From Methanomicrobiales archaeon (lineage in GTDB: Archaea > Halobacteriota > Methanomicrobia > Methanomicrobiales > JACTUA01), in contig JAJRDF010000117.1 of assembly GCA_028678555.1 (NCBI GenBank), positions 1-5,030 on the forward strand: DNA of 5,030 bases. Direction: 5' to 3'. The position numbers and the translations under genes were made by a program. Below the pieces are notes generated by a model that searched no databases, was not told the DNA's origin, and saw only the letters and a program-made list of their open reading frames with translations. Shown here one piece after another: positions 1 to 5,030 of the stretch; within the stretch, counting starts at the first letter, position 1; each line of letters starts with the position of its first letter.

Positions 1-479
1 GTCTCCGGGTGCACATCGCACCGGAAGAAATAATTCCCTGGTGTTGAGGGGGCGGTGAAGGTATAGGTGATCGTGTTCGGTCCGGTGATGAAATCACCGA
101 CAAAGATCCTTGTGGTTGCATGCGAATCCGTGTACAGCGCAAAGTTATGGGGTACCCCGGTATCCTTATTGTCAAAATGGATCGTCACCAGTGCCCCTGC
201 AGGTACCGTGATCTGGGACGGGTCAAACGCGATGTTCTTTGCGACCAGACTGACCGTGACCTCGCCGCTGGTGGTCGGCTGGGTGGTGACGGTCGCCGGG
301 ATCGTCGTAGGTACCGTGGTGGCGGCCGAGGTTGTGGGTGCGGTGGGTGGTGCCGTGGTGGGCGCTGTTGTGGGGATCGTGGTCGTGGGGCCAGGCCCCG
401 GCGTGGACGCACATCCCGCGAAGATTGCACAGGCGATACCGAGGATAACCAGGAATGGAATCATGCTTCCTTTCTTCAT
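1..479 (-). CDS. Cupredoxin-domain lipoprotein, 3' end beyond window
   Basis: Probable surface-anchored blue-copper electron carrier or copper-binding protein. The 159 residues visible begin with a signal peptide: basic MKKGS, a hydrophobic stretch (about residues 7-21) and a lipobox IFAGC with Cys23 as the likely lipidated residue. Residues 25-71 form a low-complexity Thr/Pro linker, typical of glycosylated stalks on archaeal surface proteins. From about residue 73 a cupredoxin fold follows. Three copper ligands can be assigned by motif: His111 in GVPHNF, and Cys154 and His157 in FFRCDVHPE. The axial Met usually found a few residues later would fall just past the window edge, so it cannot be checked. 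The start at 479 is chosen because it is preceded by GGAGGT and gives a complete signal peptide; an ATG 11 bases upstream meets a stop after four codons. The physiological electron partner is unknown. The cupredoxin assignment is firm; the role is inferred. Confidence 0.92.
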   Translation of the reverse strand, partial: MKKGSMIPFLVILGIACAIFAGCASTPGPGPTTTIPTTAPTTAPPTAPTTSAATTVPTTIPATVTTQPTTSGEVTVSLVAKNIAFDPSQITVPAGALVTIHFDNKDTGVPHNFALYTDSHATTRIFVGDFITGPNTITYTFTAPSTPGNYFFRCDVHPE

Positions 480-482
480 ATG

Positions 483-488
483 ACCTCC
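483..488 (-). promoter_or_regulatory. Ribosome binding site of the cupredoxin gene
   Basis: GGAGGT on the minus strand lies three bases before the ATG at 479. It matches the archaeal Shine-Dalgarno sequence, although the spacing is short. It supports the 479 start over the later in-frame ATG at codon 6. Confidence 0.6.
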
Positions 489-868
489 ATGACCCGCGGA
501 ACCCTGCCCGGGTCCTGCCTTTCCCTGCCTCCTGTTCGGGATACAGGGTCATCATGGGATCTCTCCCCCGGGGATGTTTAGCGGTTTTCCCACCAGTCAA
601 AATTTGAGAATAATGTTGGAACACTCTGGACACCCTCGGGGGAATCCATTTCCCTGTTTTCCTCCAGGGAGGGGACGAGTGACCTGGGGTAAGGGCGAGG
701 GAACTCCCTGTGCCACAACGGAACCCGGCCAAGCGCAGCGCTGAGCCGACAAAACCCCGCAATCCAATTGGCATCCCCGGCACTGCCACCCCGCAGGATC
801 CCCAACAGGGGGGATAAGACCATGTTCCGCACTACTGGCAGTTCATCTGTGGGATATTGGCTGGAGAT
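489..868. other. Spacer with no supported gene, upstream of the cupredoxin gene
   Basis: About 380 bases between the cupredoxin start and the stop of the cysteine-rich ORF. An 84-codon minus-strand ORF (578-832) is present, but it has no recognisable domain and no Shine-Dalgarno motif that I could see. The stretch at 597-617 is the most A/T-rich part and contains the odd palindrome TCAAAATTTGA (597-607). It is a candidate location for the cupredoxin promoter, but no good TATA box with a BRE is evident. Other structure: a possible stem TCCCTG/CAGGGA (651-656 with 665-670), the 11-base palindrome AGCGCAGCGCT (732-742), and a stem ATCCCC/GGGGAT (798-815). None has a T-tract beside it. Confidence 0.5.
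798..815. repeat. GC-rich inverted repeat (6-bp stem)
   Basis: ATCCCC at 798-803 pairs with GGGGAT at 810-815 across a six-base loop. On the minus strand it lies about 55 bases past the stop of the cysteine-rich ORF, where a transcript end could be expected. There is no following T-run, so calling it a terminator is not justified. Confidence 0.3.
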
Positions 869-1123
869 TCAGTCACATGCCGGGTGATCCCAGTATCCCC
901 GGATGAAATCACCGTAGAAACAGCCCGGCCGGTCGCACCGGAGGCACCCGCTGGGAGGGCAGCCGTCGATCCCAAGGGCGATCACGGCAGCGATATGGCC
1001 GCAGGCCTCCCCTTTCCCGGTCCGGTACTGGCACCAGATGTAGCGGAGGTTCTCACCGGACGCCTGCCTCTCGCCCAGGCACCCCACCAGTTCGCTGATT
1101 TTCAGGAAAGGAATATCCCCCAC
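869..1123 (-). CDS. Small cysteine-rich protein, function unknown
   Basis: An 84-residue ORF with a GTG start that I do not recognise. It has eight cysteines (15, 31, 41, 55, 60, 63, 68, 83). Four of them are arranged C-x4-C-x2-C-x4-C at residues 55-68, and His43 and His80 are near other cysteines. This pattern suggests a bound metal such as zinc or an Fe-S cluster, or disulfides. There is no signal peptide or membrane segment, so it is probably cytoplasmic. Coding is supported by codon use: by my count about 79% of codons end in G or C, with Arg as CGG/AGG and Gly as GGG/GGC, as in the neighbouring genes. Against it: no clear Shine-Dalgarno motif precedes the GTG, and the frame is closed by a TGA 11 codons upstream (1154-1156) with no ATG available. 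It could be a leaderless gene, a remnant of a longer gene, or chance. Confidence 0.5.
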   Translation of the reverse strand: MGDIPFLKISELVGCLGERQASGENLRYIWCQYRTGKGEACGHIAAVIALGIDGCPPSGCLRCDRPGCFYGDFIRGYWDHPACD

Positions 1124-1169
1124 CCTGCCCGGCCTCTTGCGGGGGATGGGGTATCAATCCTTGTCTTTT

Positions 1170-1184
1170 TCTCACATTTTGAGA
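1170..1184. repeat. Short inverted repeat upstream of the cysteine-rich ORF
   Basis: TCTCA (1170-1174) and TGAGA (1180-1184) flank a five-base centre in one of the few A/T-rich patches of this gap. It overlaps a further palindrome, GAGGATCCTC (1183-1192). On the minus strand it is 47 bases or more upstream of the GTG at 1123, so it could be part of a promoter or operator, but the arms are short enough to be chance. On the minus strand the stem is followed by an A-run, not a T-run, which argues against a terminator for the Hsp20 gene. Confidence 0.25.
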
Positions 1185-1332
1185 GGATCCTCCGGGATAC
1201 CCGCAGAAGAACCCGGTGCATGAGCAGTGATACCGGCCGATGTCAGGAGCCGGTCTGCCGCCCGGGAAAATGGTTCTCTCCGCTCCCGTGGAAGGAGGTC
1301 AGGATCCGTCCGGGTCAGGTTGCCGCGGCCTG

Positions 1333-1614
1333 TCAGGAATGAATTCTTTCCAGGATGAGTTCCAGCACGCCATCCCGGAATTTCTTCCTCACGATCCGTG
1401 CATTCCACGGGAGCGTGATCTCCTTCCGGTACTCCTTATCCCCATTGGAGGCAGAGATGATCAGGAACCGGTTGTCCAGTTCGATCCGGATCTTCATCTC
1501 GCTGACACCGGGGAGGTTCACCACCAGGCAAATCCGGTTGTTCTCCTCGGTGCATTCCGTTGCGGGTTCCATGAACTTCCCTGCGGGTGTATCCCGGCTC
1601 CCGGAAGTTCCCAT
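1333..1614 (-). CDS. Short Hsp20/alpha-crystallin-type small heat shock protein
   Basis: A 93-residue protein that is almost entirely an alpha-crystallin/CS-type beta-sandwich domain. Diagnostic segments are VVNLPGVSEMKIRIEL (residues 31-46), matching the sHsp 'DLPGV...I.V.' strand; FLIISA (50-55); the ITLPW strand (66-70); and the FRDGVLELIL motif (79-88), equivalent to the conserved 'NGVLE(V/I)' near the family C-terminus. Canonical sHsps hold denatured proteins as ATP-independent chaperones and assemble into oligomers. This one has hardly any N-terminal arm, a shortened dimerisation loop between residues 57 and 63, and no I-x-I/V tail, so oligomer formation is doubtful. The start at 1614 is preferred because GGGGGTG lies seven bases upstream; an in-frame ATG at 1572 would give 79 residues and still keep the domain. 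The frame stays open to 1953, but the extra sequence does not resemble protein. The ATG overlaps the stop of another open frame (TGATG), probably by chance. Confidence 0.85.
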   Translation of the reverse strand: MGTSGSRDTPAGKFMEPATECTEENNRICLVVNLPGVSEMKIRIELDNRFLIISASNGDKEYRKEITLPWNARIVRKKFRDGVLELILERIHS

Positions 1615-1621
1615 CAGGGAA

Positions 1622-1628
1622 CACCCCC
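1622..1628 (-). promoter_or_regulatory. Probable ribosome binding site of the Hsp20-like gene
   Basis: GGGGGTG on the minus strand, seven bases before the ATG at 1614, is close to the archaeal consensus GGAGGTG. No comparable motif precedes the alternative ATG at 1572, so it decides the start. Confidence 0.45.
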
Positions 1629-1797
1629 GTGGCGCTGCGCATGGTGCCTGCCCGGTTCTCCTGCACGTCGGCACGGGGAGGACGGGGAGCGCCTTCCATC
1701 CTTCATGGGGGTCCTGAGAAAATGAGGTGGGCGGACATGGCCTGGAGAGAAAGAGCTGGTGAGAGGTAGAGTCTGCATCCCGTGTGCAGGATATGCA

Positions 1798-1827
1798 TCC
1801 CCGGCACAAATGGCACCCCCGGCATCC
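1798..1827. repeat. Short degenerate direct repeat, CCCCGGCA units
   Basis: CCCCGGCA occurs at 1799-1806 and again at 1817-1824, with a similar CCCCCGGTA at 1827-1835. The 13-mer GCATCCCCGGCAC at 1795-1807 recurs exactly at 771-783 in the other spacer. The units are short and GC-rich, so chance is possible. They may be traces of a dispersed intergenic repeat. Confidence 0.25.
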
Positions 1828-2045
1828 CCCCGGTACGCTCCTTCCCCTGCGGCCCACTCCCGGATCTGAACCGTTGAGCGGGTATCTCCAGCGACCAGGA
1901 TCCGTCTCCCTGTAATCGCCGGAGACCTCAGGGCAGGGACATCGTTCCCGCAATCAGGGGTCCACGGGGGATACATTCCCGACAAGGCGTCCTTCCACCT
2001 CGGTGTGGGCGTGTGAATCCCACGGACCACATCTTACCGGGGAGT

Positions 2046-2058
2046 CATGATATACATG
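2046..2058 (-). promoter_or_regulatory. Possible TATA box in the spacer
   Basis: The minus strand reads CATGTATATCATG, containing GTATATCA, the best TATA-like octamer in an otherwise GC-rich spacer. A start about 25 bases on (near 2022-2030) would give a leader of roughly 410 bases before the Hsp20 ATG, which is long for an archaeal mRNA. It may therefore serve nothing, or an unrecognised RNA. No clear BRE precedes it. Confidence 0.2.
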
Positions 2059-2141
2059 CCCAGCAATTGCAAACCCTGTTTCAAAATCCGGGAATGGTAC
2101 CTATTCTGCGACTTCGTGGCGCGGAGTGGGGGAGGCACCCG

Positions 2142-2157
2142 CTGCCCGGGAGGGCAG
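2142..2157. repeat. Perfect 6-bp stem-loop just past the response regulator stop
   Basis: CTGCCC (2142-2147) and GGGCAG (2152-2157) enclose a four-base loop. The stem begins five bases beyond the response regulator stop codon. It could stabilise the 3' end of the mRNA or assist termination, but no U-tract follows on the minus strand. Confidence 0.3.
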
Positions 2158-2162
2158 GGGAC

Positions 2163-3524
2163 TCACCGGGGCTGCCCGGTTCCGGATTCCGGCGGGAGGG
2201 AGCCGGGTCCGGTCCCCACGCCGCCCTCCAGGATATGCTGGTACGTGGCCTTGAATTCATTCATCCTCTGCCCGATGTACTTCCTCCCCTTCTCAGTAGG
2301 GGCGTAGAGCTTGGATTTTCCCGAGGTCTTCATCTCCAGGTACCCCTGTTCCTCCAGGCTGTACAGGATCGAGTAGATCCTGGCCTGGGGGATCAGCACA
2401 TGGTACCTGTGGTAGATCTCCCGGACGATATCGTAGCCGGATATGGGCTTGTCCAGGAGGGAGAGGACGACAGGCTCCAGCGACTTCTTCACCACGGTAT
2501 CCATGGTTTCCTGGGGGACCACGGAGAAGGATCCGGCAGGCAGCGTGTGGTGGGCAAAGGAGAGGGTGGTCTCCGGGCCGGTGGAGACGATGACCCGGGG
2601 GATACCCTCGGAGAAGAGCTGGAGCAGGTGGTGGTCGATCCTGCCGATATTCAGGGCAAGGATGCCGGAGACGGGGAGCCCCTGCTCCCTCCGGTCGAGA
2701 AGGGACTTCTTGATGGCGACGATATCGTCGAAGTCCTCTGTCTCGGAGAAATCCAGGAGGACCTGCAGGGTTTCCGGCTTCTTCCCGCCCTGGATCAGAT
2801 CGCAGCACCGCTCCAGCCGCTGCAGGAGGGCCCGGGCCTCGTGCTTCCTGATCCGCCAGGTGAAAAGCTGTTCGTGCTGGATCTCCTTCGGGAAATACTT
2901 CGGGAGGATGGACCGGTAGTAGGCAAAGAGGTTGCGCCCGCCCTTCTTCAGGCCCTCTTCCAGGGCAAACTTGAAGATCGGATCTTTCACGGTCTGGTCG
3001 GTGTACAGGAAGAGGATGATGTCAGAGAAGATGTCCCTGATGAGGAGGGTCTTCATCTCGGGGAGGCTCTGGTACCCTGCCTCCCCATTTGTGGCGGCTT
3101 CCCCGCCATGGATCTCATTTCGGACAGGCCCCGGCGCGGGGGGCACTCCCCGGTCTGCCTCCCGGCGGAACAGGGCCACCTCGATCGCCGCCTTGATCTC
3201 CAGCTCATTGAAGGGCTTCACGATGTAGCCGTAGGGTTTCACCTGCTTGGCCTTCTGGATGATCGCATCGTCCGCGTACGACGTGACAAAGACGACGGGG
3301 ATGTCCTGGTTCCCGATGATTGTCCGTGCCGCCTCGATGCCGTCGAACTTTCCCGGCATCACGATGTCCATGAGCACCAGATCCGGTTTCAGGGTCTGGG
3401 CTTTTGCGATGGCCTCTTCACCGGAGGCAGCCGTGCCCACGATGTCATATCCAAGGGCCTGCAGGCGTTCCTCCAGTTGCATCGTGATGATGGCCTCATC
3501 GTCCACTACCAGTATCCTTGACAT
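2163..3524 (-). CDS. Response regulator: receiver, MEDS-like domain, PadR-type winged helix
   Basis: Cytoplasmic two-component regulator of 453 residues. Residues 1-120 are a complete receiver domain: acidic pocket Asp8/Asp9, phosphoacceptor Asp53 in LVLMDIVMPG, switch residues Thr81 and Tyr100, and Lys103 in the cis-Pro motif IVKPF. A Gly/Pro-rich linker (about 121-155) follows. Residues about 160-345 resemble the MEDS (methanogen/methylotroph DcmR sensory) domain: IILFLYTDQ, FALEEGLKKGGRNLFAYY, and further on ILALNIGRIDHHLLQLFSEG and RVIVST. This is recognition from memory and only moderately certain. Residues about 345-425 are a PadR-like winged helix: LSLLDKPISGYDIVREI, then RIYSILYSLEEQGYLEMK as recognition helix and wing, then YAPTEKGRKYI. 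It most likely binds DNA when phosphorylated by the overlapping upstream kinase. A strong Shine-Dalgarno fixes the start. The last 20 or so residues are a Gly/Pro-rich disordered tail. Confidence 0.95.
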   Translation of the reverse strand: MSRILVVDDEAIITMQLEERLQALGYDIVGTAASGEEAIAKAQTLKPDLVLMDIVMPGKFDGIEAARTIIGNQDIPVVFVTSYADDAIIQKAKQVKPYGYIVKPFNELEIKAAIEVALFRREADRGVPPAPGPVRNEIHGGEAATNGEAGYQSLPEMKTLLIRDIFSDIILFLYTDQTVKDPIFKFALEEGLKKGGRNLFAYYRSILPKYFPKEIQHEQLFTWRIRKHEARALLQRLERCCDLIQGGKKPETLQVLLDFSETEDFDDIVAIKKSLLDRREQGLPVSGILALNIGRIDHHLLQLFSEGIPRVIVSTGPETTLSFAHHTLPAGSFSVVPQETMDTVVKKSLEPVVLSLLDKPISGYDIVREIYHRYHVLIPQARIYSILYSLEEQGYLEMKTSGKSKLYAPTEKGRKYIGQRMNEFKATYQHILEGGVGTGPGSLPPESGTGQPR

Positions 3525-5030
3525 GGTTCTCCTCCTGGGTCAGTATGGGAAACTCGACGATCACTTCCGTACCCCCCGCCCGGTGGATGGCCAGGGATCC
3601 CTTCAGCTGGTTCTCCACCAGGTTCCGGATCAGCTTGAGCCCCAGGCTGCGGGACTGTGCGATGTCAAACTCCGGGGGAATACCCCTGCCATCGTCCCGG
3701 ACGACGATGCGGACCCGGCTGTCTTCCCGGGATGCCGTGATATGGATGGATCCATGGGCACGCCCCCGGAAGGCATGCTTGTAGGCATTGGAGAGGATCT
3801 CGTTCACCGCGAGGGCGCACGGGATGGCCTGGTCGATGGGGAGGTAGAGGTCTGCGAGATCCATCTCGCAGAGGATCTCCCGGTCCCTCTGCCCATAGAT
3901 CTGCGCGAGGGAAGCGATCTGGTCCCGGATCTGGGTCCCCATGTTGATCCGGTCAAACCGTTTGCTCTCGTAGAGCCGGGTATGGATCTGTGCCATTGTC
4001 TGGATCTTGAGCATCATGTCCGTGAGGATCCCCAGCGTTCCCGGGTCCCGGGTGCGCAGCCGGGTCAGGTCCAGGAGGCCGGATATCAGCTGGAGGTTGT
4101 TCTTCACCCGGTGGTGGATCTCCCGGAGCAGCACCTCCTTCTCGTTCAGGGATGCAAGGAGCCTCTCCTCGGCCCGTTTCCGCTCGGTGATGTCCCGGTA
4201 GCTCCAGACCCTCCCGACAATGTCATGCCCTATCCGCTGGGGCCGGGAATCCCTCTCGAAGATCCTGCCATCCCGCAGCTCCAGCATGTCATAGCTCTCC
4301 CGCCCCATGCGGGTCCTGAGATCGGCGGTGCTGGACATGAAGCCCTCGGGATCCGCCAGCTGCGCCGCCATGTGCTGCAGGAACGCCGGTTCATCCGGAG
4401 ACTGGAGCAGTGCGAAGGGCACACTCCACATGGCCACAAAGTTCTGATTGAAACCGCCCACTGTCCCGTCCAGATCAATGCTCAGGATGCCGTCGGCGGT
4501 GGATTCGAAAGTGGCCTTCAGGAGGGACATGGTCCTTTCAAGGGCCTCCCCTGCCTGGACGCGCTGGGTGATCTCATCCCGCAGTGCGATGTTCGCTGCG
4601 GCCAGTTCCGCGGCTTTCACCACCACCATATCCTCCATCCTCTTCCGCTCGGTGATGTCCTGCCCCTGGGCGATGGCGGATTCCACGGTCTTCCCGTCCG
4701 GCCCGTACAGGGTCGCCGAGTTCCAGAGCACGGTCCGCACTTCCCCATCCTTCGTGAGGACGGGGATCTCCACCGCCTCCCAGCGCTCCCCATCCATGGT
4801 TCTCCGGATGCAGTCCATGGCTCCCTTCTTGCTCACTTCAGGGAAGAGGATTCCCAGGTCCTTTCCCATGACCTCCCCGGCGGTCCGGCCCGTCAGCCGT
4901 TCAAATGCATGGTTGAACCGGGTGATCCGGTACTGCGGGTCCCAGACGATGATCGGGGCGTTCGCGTGGTTGATCAGGTTCTCCAGGTACTGGCTTGTCT
5001 CATGCAGTTCCCACTCATACTTCCTGAGTT
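3496..5030 (-). CDS. PAS-containing sensor histidine kinase (HisKA_2 type), 5' end beyond window
   Basis: Sensor kinase, 510 residues visible, counting from the first full codon at 5028; the start lies to the right. A first PAS domain covers about residues 12-130 (NAPIIVWDPQYRITRFNHAF at its beginning, DITERKR at its end). A helical, probably coiled-coil linker follows (about 128-165). A second PAS is at about 167-283, with the characteristic ending RPQRIGHDIVGRVWSYRDIT. The kinase core has the phosphoacceptor motif REIHHRVKNNLQLISGLLDL with His306 (next to His305), typical of HisKA_2 and related HWE kinases. It continues with the N-box NEILSNAYKH (Asn409, Asn414), the G1 box DDGRGI (445-450) and the G2 box SLGLKLI (461-467). 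It should autophosphorylate on His306 and donate to Asp53 of the regulator it overlaps. No membrane segment is visible, so this part is cytoplasmic; an N-terminal membrane or further sensor part cannot be excluded. The ligand of the PAS domains is not evident. Confidence 0.95.
   Translation of the reverse strand, partial: LRKYEWELHETSQYLENLINHANAPIIVWDPQYRITRFNHAFERLTGRTAGEVMGKDLGILFPEVSKKGAMDCIRRTMDGERWEAVEIPVLTKDGEVRTVLWNSATLYGPDGKTVESAIAQGQDITERKRMEDMVVVKAAELAAANIALRDEITQRVQAGEALERTMSLLKATFESTADGILSIDLDGTVGGFNQNFVAMWSVPFALLQSPDEPAFLQHMAAQLADPEGFMSSTADLRTRMGRESYDMLELRDGRIFERDSRPQRIGHDIVGRVWSYRDITERKRAEERLLASLNEKEVLLREIHHRVKNNLQLISGLLDLTRLRTRDPGTLGILTDMMLKIQTMAQIHTRLYESKRFDRINMGTQIRDQIASLAQIYGQRDREILCEMDLADLYLPIDQAIPCALAVNEILSNAYKHAFRGRAHGSIHITASREDSRVRIVVRDDGRGIPPEFDIAQSRSLGLKLIRNLVENQLKGSLAIHRAGGTEVIVEFPILTQEENHVKDTGSGR
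3529..3535 (-). promoter_or_regulatory. Ribosome binding site of the response regulator, inside the kinase gene
   Basis: GGAGGAG lies four bases before the ATG at 3524 and within the last codons of the kinase (Gln-Glu-Glu-Asn). With the 29-base gene overlap it argues for one bicistronic mRNA and coupled translation of the two proteins. Confidence 0.8.

Larger units (their letters stand above)
1629..2162. other. Spacer with no supported gene between the response regulator and Hsp20 genes
   Basis: About 530 bases. Two overlapping minus-strand frames are open here: one runs into the Hsp20 gene from 1953, the other spans 1614-2030. Their translations are rich in Arg, Pro, Gly and Cys, show no domain, and look like stop-poor GC-rich noncoding sequence. 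Visible structure: a stem CTGCA/TGCAG at 1773-1789; repeated CCCCGGCA units at 1799-1825; a TATA-like stretch at 2046-2058 (minus strand GTATATCA); and a perfect stem CTGCCC/GGGCAG just past the response regulator stop. The promoter of the Hsp20 gene should lie in this stretch, but I cannot place it convincingly. Confidence 0.5.

Noticed and set aside
67..483. A 138-codon plus-strand frame with long Val/Gly runs
   Set aside because: The Val/Gly runs are the complement of the Thr/Pro linker codons of the cupredoxin lipoprotein; no independent evidence of coding.
857..1725. Two 161-codon plus-strand frames (857-1342 and 1240-1725)
   Set aside because: They lie opposite the cysteine-rich ORF and the Hsp20-like gene, have no domains, and their composition is that of antisense GC-rich DNA.
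1862..1872. GGTTCAGATCC on the minus strand, resembling a tRNA T-arm
   Set aside because: The flanking bases give only about three T-stem pairs, and I found no D-loop, anticodon stem or acceptor stem at the right distances.
1615..1953. N-terminal extension of the Hsp20-like gene, giving a 206-residue protein
   Set aside because: The frame is open, but the added sequence is Cys/Arg/Pro-rich and unlike any sHsp arm, and a plausible ribosome site precedes the ATG at 1614.
1614..2030. A 138-codon minus-strand frame with a GTG start whose stop overlaps the Hsp20 ATG (TGATG)
   Set aside because: The overlap looks like translational coupling, but the translation has no recognisable domain, is rich in Arg/Pro/Gly, has no clear ribosome site, and overlaps another open frame in the same stretch.
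2047..2307. Plus-strand ORF with a GGGGAG motif and a CxxC near its start
   Set aside because: Its second half is antisense to the response regulator, and no conserved domain or coding bias is evident.
2013..3521. A 502-codon open frame on the plus strand covering the whole response regulator gene
   Set aside because: It is antisense to a gene with intact receiver and winged-helix motifs. Its translation is Leu/Gly/Asp/Val-rich with no domain, as expected for the complement of GC-rich codons.
1..5030. CRISPR arrays, transposases, attachment sites, integrases or phage genes
   Set aside because: No regularly spaced repeats and no such protein motifs were seen on either strand.

Overview
The window is GC-rich DNA whose confident genes all lie on the minus strand. 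It reads best as chromosomal DNA of a methanogenic archaeon, most likely of the order Methanomicrobiales. This is an inference from gene style: a PAS/HisKA_2 histidine kinase, a response regulator with a PadR-type winged helix, a very short Hsp20, a Thr/Pro-rich surface lipoprotein carrying a cupredoxin, and archaeal Shine-Dalgarno motifs of the GGAGG type. No rRNA, convincing tRNA, CRISPR array, transposase or phage gene was seen.

Layout, read in the direction of transcription (high to low coordinates). A two-component pair comes first: a histidine kinase (3496-5030, its N-terminus beyond the right edge) overlaps by 29 bases a response regulator (2163-3524). The regulator has a receiver domain, a middle domain resembling the MEDS/DcmR sensory domain, and a C-terminal PadR-like winged helix. 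A spacer of about 550 bases with no supported gene follows (1615-2162). Then come a 93-residue Hsp20/alpha-crystallin-type protein (1333-1614), a 208-base gap, a probable 84-residue cysteine-rich protein (869-1123), a second spacer of about 390 bases (480-868), and a lipoprotein with a blue-copper (cupredoxin) domain that runs off the left edge (1-479).

The kinase and regulator almost certainly work together: the kinase should sense a signal through its PAS domains, autophosphorylate on a histidine and pass the phosphate to Asp53 of the regulator, which probably binds DNA through its winged helix. The other three genes are widely spaced and probably have their own promoters. Nothing in the sequence ties them functionally to the two-component pair.

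The most interesting points are the REC/MEDS-like/PadR regulator, because many archaeal receiver proteins have no recognisable DNA-binding output, and the small cysteine-rich protein, which I do not recognise. I see no clear sign of an entirely new multi-gene system.
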